From the NCBI GenBank assembly GCA_958298945.1, contig OY282606.1, positions 57,425,920-57,489,919 of the forward strand: 64,000 nt of DNA, read 5' to 3'. Under the pieces are notes generated by a model. The model was not told the origin of the DNA. It was given only the letters and a program-made list of their open reading frames with translations, and did not search any database. Both the position numbers and the translations under genes were made by a program. This document shows, piece after piece, positions 56,760 to 64,000 of the stretch (positions are counted from its first letter, which is position 1; each line of letters opens with the position of its first letter). Origin of the DNA: Atherix ibis. Taxonomy: Eukaryota; Arthropoda; Insecta; Diptera; Athericidae.

Positions 56760-59005
56760 AGTAAAAGTATATTTGTTGATGTACTTTAGAGAAATCGTAA
56801 TTTATTATGGATTATAATTGAAGGCAATGAGTTTATTTAAATTTTTACTTCAATAAAATTTCTTTCAACAAATGTCCTAGTTATACGTGTATGCCGGACT
56901 ATACAATATTTCTTTGCATTTTCTTCGCTCAAATTTCAAATTCTTATAATATACAAAGTCAATTTAAAAATTATTTATGCCGTCACTATAGAAATAAAAA
57001 AAATTTAATATTCATTAGTATTTAATAGCATACACGTATACGCATATTCTGTATGTACGTATATAGAAGCATTCATTTTATATTCTATTTATATAATTCA
57101 AAGTTTAAAAGTTGGGAAAAAAATACGAAAATTTGATGATTCTTCGGATGACGATGAAGTGCGCGTGGAGAGCAATGGTTTATAAATTATTCTACAAAAG
57201 CTTCTTTTGTCATCTTTTGCCTTTGTTATATGAAAAGGGAAATTCTCAAAAGTACAGAATTCCTAAAGATGCCATTAAATGGTAATAAGCCAGTTTGAAC
57301 AACAGCCAGTAGTCCATCGTGGCGTTTGGTTACATTACGTGTGCTTTCCTCCACTTCACACCATTCTCTAACACACCGTCTCCAAACGGACGGATACACT
57401 TTTACTTTGAACAGCTTCAACTCCTTCTCTAGCAAGGAGTTAGGATTCTAGTATAATTTCTACCATTGCCTTTTACATTGTGACATCAAGAATCTTCTTC
57501 TTATAGAAGTAACATACCATAGAAGAGTATTTGTATAACTAAAGTATTGGTAACTACTCATATGTATATATAAGCGGATAGCCAATTGGGTGTTAAAATG
57601 GTAACACGGTCAGTTGAAAGTGTTTGCGTTGAATTGTTTTGGTTGAACCTTCTATAACGGCAAAATGCCATTTAGAATTGTCCGTTTTGGTAGTGGCCTA
57701 CTAAAGTGTTGGTATGGTTGGACTACACACAAAAGGCTTTATATGGCATCAAATTTCATATTCAAAATGGCACTTTACATGTCCAGAATAATTTATGCTG
57801 TACAGATCCTGCCTACTCTCTTCCCTTCACCACTTCTCATTCACTACAATTTTCATTCCATTCACCTAACACTGCCATTCATTTGGGTTTCTATCGATAG
57901 CTCAATGTGAGGGAGATGCTACCACTTAACGTACGGAAACATCAAGGTTTTCAGCATAAAAAGAGCAAGAGGCCTGAATACAATTTGGATTCAAAATTCA
58001 TAAATTTTGATTAAAGCTCACATTGTTGCATTTATGCATACCCTAAAGTGACCAATCCACAAAATACAAGTGTCCACAATGCATATGAACTCATATATTT
58101 GCTAGGATGCGGCCCAACTTTGCATTCATGAGTGTGATTTTATGTATTTTTCATAAATTTCCAGCACAATACAAAGTGAAAAGTAACAAAATACAAAATT
58201 TACTATACACGATTTGACTTCGATAGTGCAGAATATATTCAAGAATGCATCCGCATATGATACATTATCCTGGTCATATCTGCATTTTACTATGGCATAT
58301 GAATACTTGTATGGTTATTGTAAAACGATGAAAACACATAAATAATTTTTTTTAACGAATAGAAAACTCTACCATTTAGTGGATATTTTAAATTTTTCCT
58401 TAACATATATAATTTCAATTTATTTATGAAAGTTTTATTTGAAACAATTGTAAAATATATCAATTTATATCAGTACGTGTATTCGATATTATTATCCAAA
58501 CGAATATCATATATAATGAAAATTTGGTTTTTAAAAATCCCAATTTTTCTGAGGATTAGAAAAGTCTTAGCGAAACTTACTATTAGCATTTTACTCGAAT
58601 CGCTATATACATTTAATATTTTGGATCAAGGTAGAATGAATTCAATTAATTTTTAATTTTTTCGCTGTGTGGATAAAATAAAATTCAGTTAATCTTGACT
58701 ATAATGAAATTTTAACTCCTGTCATTGAAACAGAGATCATGAATACGATTTAACTTAGTAATAATTATCGATTGGCATGATATTATTTTAAGCAATTATG
58801 TTTGTATATATTTCAAAGCTGATTTAAAATAAAACGGTGTATATGAAAAAACAGTTGGTGATGAATTTTACAGCTTGTAATAAAGCCCAAAAGTTACAGA
58901 TGTTAATAAAAATTTAATAACTATATTAATTAATTGTGCTTAGAAAATATCTTTAAGAAGTTTTCAAACTTCTTCATTCTTCATTCTTCATTCAAGCATA
59001 AAGTC
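56760..59005. other. AT-rich spacer, no gene recognised
   Basis: Small frames (57226-57435 minus, 57665-57910 plus, 58426-58656 plus) match nothing known to me. A short TTCATTC-repeat lies near 58965-58993. Confidence 0.4.
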
Positions 59006-59039
59006 CTTTAAGGGCCACCAGGTACTATTAAAATCAGAA

Positions 59040-59595
59040 CTGTTAAGTTCCACGGGGGCCGGGAGCACCACGTTAGTTCGTCCGTCGTGCCCGGTTAACA
59101 TGAGGAGCCTTTGACTGAAACGTGGATGGCTGTGGTTGTCACCTACATCGTAGGTACAATCTTAGGACTGGAGCTGATAGATGGCAGGATCCCGGTTTAG
59201 TTAGGCCTTGTTACCAACAGTTAGGGTACGAAACGTGTAACTGGTTACTGACTGTTAGCAAATCGACTTACCTGTGATAAATGGGTCTGGTTAGAGGCAG
59301 GAACAGGTAGTTGCACAAATGTGCTTAATGTAATGAGGGAGCGGTCTGTTGGAATTGACGGAAGATTGAATGTTTGCTTGCTTCATGCAAAGGCCACGAA
59401 AGATGGTTAAGAAGAAGAAGAAAAAGAAAAAGAAGAAGCAGAAGAAGAAGACGAAGAAGAAATCTCTATTTTAAGATGATGAAGAATATGCAGAAGTTGA
59501 AGGAGTTGAAGAGGTAGTAAAAGAAGAGGGAACCTGTTAGAATATTCCATACATGAAGTAGCCAAGCAGGAAATCGAAGAAGCATTGAAGCTGTT
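59040..59595 (+). pseudogene. 5' end of a non-LTR retroelement: leader and start of ORF1
   Basis: A GC-rich leader (59040-59400) is followed by ATG 59403, opening a frame of about 20 codons that reads MVKKKKKKKKKKQKKKTKKK and stops after SLF. An acidic stretch, EEYAEVEGVEEVVKEEGTC, comes next. A lysine-rich, then acidic N-terminus is common in ORF1 nucleic-acid-binding proteins of non-LTR elements. The leader resembles minus-strand 19150-19480. It begins with a stable hairpin (59059-59094: CCGG/CCGG and GCAC/GTGC stems). Only the 5' end is present; no endonuclease or RT follows. Confidence 0.45.
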
Positions 59596-59599
59596 GGGT

Positions 59600-60000
59600 A
59601 ATTAAGATGCGTGCAACTAACTGGATCTAGTCAGCTGAGCAGGGAAAATCCATTACTGGACATGTTTGTTTTGCGCGTTAATTGGGCGTATCGCAATTCC
59701 TATGGTCGTAGGCAGCTCGTTGGAACATTTTGTAACCCATCTGTATTCCAAATTTTGCTGTTTCATTTTTCATAACGCAGTACAAAAGCGTAAAGTCCTT
59801 TATCACAATCTATAGGGTCGTCTAGTTACCATATAAGGTTAGGACTTGTTCCGCACATTTCGGCGGGACTAACATATAAGCTATAGGCTCGCATTTATAA
59901 CTGTCTTTTTATTTTTCTACCACACTTGATATATTAAGATACTAGTAAAACACTAGCACAATAAATTGATTGCTTTTTTATTTTAGGGCAAAAAATTTTA
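59600..60000. other. Spacer, no gene recognised
   Basis: No domain or structured repeat was seen on either strand. Confidence 0.35.
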
Positions 60001-60003
60001 CAA

Positions 60004-60084
60004 TTAGCGTAGTTGTTAGCGTACTGCACTACCTTCCAAGGGGTCGTGGATCTGAATTCCACTCAGGCATGAGCCTACGCTAAT
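60004..60084 (+). tRNA. tRNA-like sequence (tRNA pseudogene or SINE head), Gly(UCC)-like
   Basis: A T-arm is clear: stem GTGGA (60046-60050) with TCCAC (60058-60062) and a 7-nt loop containing a B-box-like core. An anticodon arm can be drawn with loop CTTCCAA (60033-60039), anticodon TCC, but one of five stem pairs is mismatched and one is a wobble. GTAGTTGTTAGCGTACTG (60010-60027) resembles an A box. A 10-bp stem, ATTAGCGTAG (60004-60013) with CTACGCTAAT (60075-60084), closes the structure, longer than a real acceptor stem. The D-arm is poor and no adjacent tail defines a SINE. Probably a tRNA-derived element and not a working tRNA. Confidence 0.45.
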
Positions 60085-60089
60085 TCCCA

Positions 60090-61185
60090 AGAACCACTAT
60101 TCTTTTCATTCTACTTTAATTTTCGTATCCCGTTATCCGTTTTAGGATAACTGAATCTATATATTTAGACTTATGTTAATATACGAAGTCTACCTACATA
60201 CGTTGATAATAGAATTACAATAAAATAAGGGCACTTAACATTTGGCTTTTTGAGGATCACTAATAATGAATTACAGTGTTTTTAGATTCATATATTCCAA
60301 ATAATTTCAATAACTTAAAGTAAGATAGAAAACAGATATTAAAAATCGCAACGTTTTATTAATATAAATTAGTTTATTATTTTATAAAATAAATAATTAT
60401 ATACTTATAATACTTCGCTTTACATCAAATAAAATAGGCAAGGTTAGTTAAGATCTTAGAACATTTTCTGGGGCATTAGCCCGAGGCCATGCTACATCGC
60501 AACGGCTATAAGATCACTTACAGACTTATTAGTATGCAAAATTGGTCAGTTGTTTGTAGGATGGATCGTATTAAAAGCTATAAAATTATACGAGTTCATA
60601 TAAGTTTCTTAAAAATTAAAACAAGTACTTCGCAAAAAAATATCATAAAAATGACCAAATGATGAATAGTTTCCATACATCATATCTCAGTTATTCATGC
60701 CTTATGAAGAGGAATAGATAATGTAGAGACAACTACAAGAAATTAAATTCAAGATTCTGTTTAAGCCAAATAATGTTGAGAGCAGAACTGGATCAGCTAT
60801 GTATGCCTTCGAGACTGCGTGGCTGTTACTGCGTGTAGAAATACACTAGAAGCATTTTTAAAGGGGATACTGCACAGTAACATTTATGGTTTTCCCAGCC
60901 GTTTATTTCTAGACAAGGTATTTACATATAATTAAAGTTTCAATTTGTAGATAAGAGATAAGAAAAAGGAAATTCAGAGAAATTGTGGAACATATTTTTT
61001 GCTAATTTTACTTTAAAAAGAGCAGAAATATTTTTTGGTAGGTTAAAATTCTTTTTTATCGACTACTCGATAATATTGCTTTTTTCAATTAAGAATTCAT
61101 TAATGAAGCGGAGGAACAATTTATTTTATACAAAAAAAAAATATTTTTCTTAATTTTTTTAAATTTTTTCTTTAATACCATTTCA
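60090..61185. other. AT-rich spacer, no gene recognised
   Basis: 60745-60830 may be a third, weak relative of the dispersed repeat at 15637-16170. Confidence 0.35.
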
Positions 61186-61189
61186 TTAT

Positions 61190-61990
61190 ACGCATCTTAT
61201 ATAATATCTGTACGCATGACATTTCAGTTCATCCCAATACTATCATTGCTACTTATACTGACGATACGGCCATACTTGCTACCCATGCAAATCCTGACAA
61301 AGCATCCAACAATTTACAATTCCATATTCACAACCTTCAATTCTGGTATATGAGATCGAGAGTGAGGGTAAATGAATAGAATAGTGTTCATATTACTTTC
61401 ACTCTTTGTCAAGGAAAACCTATCCGCTTATACCTTAATAGCAACATGATTCTACAATATGATTAAGTACGTTATTTGGGCCTTTACCTGGAGAAGAGAT
61501 AAACATGGAACCCACCACTAGACGTTACCTACAACTTCTTAGACTACTGGGCAAATGTTCGAAACTAACAATAAAAAGTAAACTTTGAATATACAATATA
61601 ATTATAAAACCTATTTAAACATATTGGAATCCCCATTCCTAACGCGTCTAGACCTTACAATCCAAGATTCTCCATAAAATTGTTGATGCCCCCTTCTATG
61701 TTCGTAGCAATGTATTATATCGTTATCTAAATTTCCTTTTTGTTCAGGACTTGTGCATTTCCCGCTATCAACAATTTCACTCCCATTTACCCTACCATCA
61801 TAATCCACTTCTGAGAGAATTGTCCGGTACTGCCCTCCCCAGAAACACTCATCAGAGACTTAAGAGACCCATAGATTTTTTAAAGGAATCTAACTTCCAT
61901 CAGTTGAATAAACGCCGATGGGTATTTACTTCCACTTGATGATGCACAAGATTGTAAATTAAAATGTTATGTAAATCTGCTTGTTACAAT
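61190..61990 (+). pseudogene. Jockey-like non-LTR retrotransposon remnant (copy D)
   Basis: A 5'-truncated relative of copy B. It starts within the RT with ILYNICTHDISVHPNTIIA and YTDDTAILATHANP near 61250-61290, where the first residues of the YADD catalytic motif read YTDD. It continues with HVTFTLCQGKP-type residues, VRYLGLYLEKR near 61470, then FRTCAFPAINNFTPIYPTII near 61745-61800. It ends with LNKRRWVFTST near 61905-61935 and an AT-rich 3' end to about 61990 that resembles that of copy A (AATCTGCTTGTTAC). Stops and frameshifts occur throughout. The minus-strand frame 61611-61808 and plus frame 61751-61939 are partly this track. Confidence 0.75.
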
Positions 61991-64000
61991 ACAATTGTAG
62001 TTGCAGATAAAAAAAAAATTGTAAAAGCTAATCAGCATTTTTTTTTAACTTTATTATTAAAGATTTTAAAACAATATTTTGAATTGTATATATTGTAAGA
62101 ATAATTAATTATATACTGCGTAATATTAGGCTTTATACCCTTTTAGTCAGGTAACTGAACATTAATTGCTGAAATAAAATCCGATTATACGGCATGTTTA
62201 ATTAGTTTTCTTTAAAACAATGAAATAAAAACGATATTGGGAATCTATATATGCGGCTGTTTCCAATATATTCTGTTATTCATAATCTAATATGTTCAAG
62301 GATATTGCATTTAAGAGGCACTACAATACTCCAGATTGTTATAAGGAAATTAATCTAATAATCGTCATCTAGAAAATTTCGTTTAGCCGAATTGGCAAGC
62401 CACTGCGATTTCATTTATTACATATTCCGGACTTTTTGAACAAATTGTCTATTTGTAGACCTAGAAGTAAATAAAGAATACAATTAATAAAACGATATTT
62501 TCTGAGCAAAAAAAGGATTATCTTCACTCATCTTGGGTGTATTTACCTTCATCAAAATATTTTGTTCTGAAATAATTTCATGTGCGATGATATGCAACTT
62601 TATGAAATCTGGATTTAGCCACAGTTGTTCTTGGTTGTTTTTTAAAATGAGACCCAGAATGCATAGAATTTAACAGAGACCCACAGGCGTAGAATTTCAG
62701 AAACCCATAATGTATACAATTGCAAATGAATAATTAAAAAATGTACTATATTTATTTCACAAATATAATCGATCATTGAAAAATTGTGACTATAAAATTG
62801 GAATAGTAAATTTGCCTGTCATGTAAAATTATTTAAAAATGCATTGAATATTCTTAAAAAAAATGTCTTCGAAAAATAAATCACCAATAATAAAATTTTG
62901 ATCGATAAAAATGGCATATTTTATGAATACAAATAGCTTTTATTTGAAATATACTAAATAGTAAATGCCAATCTAATTAACTCACTACAGCTTCCGTATT
63001 TTGAAAAAGTAGCAATCTGTTGAAGGGGAATTTACAGGCGGAGGCTGGTGGCAAATTCATGACTTGGAAATAAAGTTGCTCTTGCTTTATTCTAAAAGTG
63101 GAAAGCATCTATATTCACAGTGAATAAATGGAAATAATTAAAATTTATTCTACAGATTAATTAGCGGACCTACATACATTTACCCTTTCAACAACTCTTT
63201 CCGGCAACCCTAAGTAATATGCTCAGTTTGATATTGTGTATTTGTATTATCATTTCTAACATTATCTACGTAGATTATGTCTATTCATATTATGGCATTG
63301 ACAGAATTGCGGAGAAAAGAGAATATTTTGAATATATTGTGAGAGTGTTTGTATGAAAAACTTTTGAAAAGTTTAAGAGAAAAGAAAAAAGGCGGGTTGC
63401 TTTCATATTACAAAACGTCTGAACATCGTTGGTAGCAATCCCAAAACTTAAATCAAAATGCTTATACAAAAAGTTGGTACTGACATAAAATATGTACGAT
63501 TTGAAGTCAGAAGAGAATTTTCTTATTTTGTTAATTTTCTTCACTGTATTTTTTTCATTGCTTCCTTTAATTTATAAAACCAACTTCAGATTTTCCAAAG
63601 AACTTATTCAAAGTCTTGGGGAGTTTGTTGTTTTTGGTAAACGATGTTGTATAAGGCACATGCTGTGATGTTCGGATTCAATATTTTCTAACTCGTACCA
63701 TTGCCATTACCATCATGGCCGCCAAGAGTGGTTCGATTGTTTATGGTTCTTGCTATTGTTAGCAGGTTTGGGGATGACGAAGCTGATGCTGATGCCAATG
63801 CTATCATACGAAACAACACACAGCCAACCAACCACATTAAATATTCGCTTCAAATGATATTTATCCCCTACCACCGAATATGATATGGTAGGATAGCGGA
63901 CCAGCTATATTTGATGGTACGCCATTTTATTTTCAGAATTCATAATTGGCTTCGCAAAACTTTTTGATTTGAATATTTATGACTTAACCGATTCACTAAT
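61991..64000. other. AT-rich right end, no gene recognised
   Basis: The frames at 63290-63544 (-) and 63701-63883 (+) show no domain. The latter has a DDEADADANAI stretch of low complexity. Confidence 0.4.

Overview
The window looks like repeat-dominated, AT-rich nuclear DNA of an insect, most likely a fly. No confident host gene was found. Almost everything recognisable is a DNA transposon of the mariner/Tc1 superfamily, a non-LTR retrotransposon remnant, or a simple or foldback repeat. The irritans-type mariner, the DD41D ('rosa'-type, first known from tephritid fruit flies) transposase pieces and the jockey-like and R1/I-like non-LTR remnants together suggest a dipteran, perhaps a tephritid. 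That assignment is inference, not proof.

Layout. 1-190: a mariner fragment ending in a TIR-to-TIR palindrome. 3.9-7.3 kb: two decayed jockey-like retroelements. 8.88-10.17 kb: a complete mariner with matching 29-bp terminal repeats, TA flanks and an intact 350-aa DD34D transposase, the only intact gene in the window. 12.8-13.4 kb: a third jockey-like remnant. 15.6-19.0 kb: an inverted pair of an unidentified dispersed repeat. 19.1-20.7 kb: scrambled pieces of at least two non-LTR elements. 21.06-22.0 kb: a decayed glutamine-rich reading frame.

22.17-28.52 kb: the most striking structure, a tandem array of eight 802-bp units. Each unit has a 47-49 bp-stem foldback and, on the minus strand, a captured mariner transposase remnant. 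A diverged relative of the unit's leading edge lies 1.1 kb to the left, at the start of the glutamine-rich remnant, and may be the ancestral source. The middle of the array carries a 1604-bp higher-order dimer repeated twice.

28.5-48 kb: mostly AT-rich unannotated DNA carrying further Tc1/mariner pieces (32.9, 35.5, 38.5, 41.2-42.6, 45.2 kb), an R1/I-type retroelement tail (34.5-35.2 kb), another non-LTR reverse transcriptase remnant (46.4-47.1 kb) and several foldbacks. 48.3-54.5 kb: a cluster of mariners (48.3, 50.9, 52.4, 53.8 kb) plus a 195-bp direct duplication split by a 150-bp block also present at 56.6 kb. 59-62 kb: the 5' end of a non-LTR element with a lysine-rich ORF1 start, a tRNA-like SINE/pseudogene and a fourth jockey-like remnant. 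The remainder shows no recognisable gene. The elements do not form a pathway; they are independent insertions in various stages of decay.
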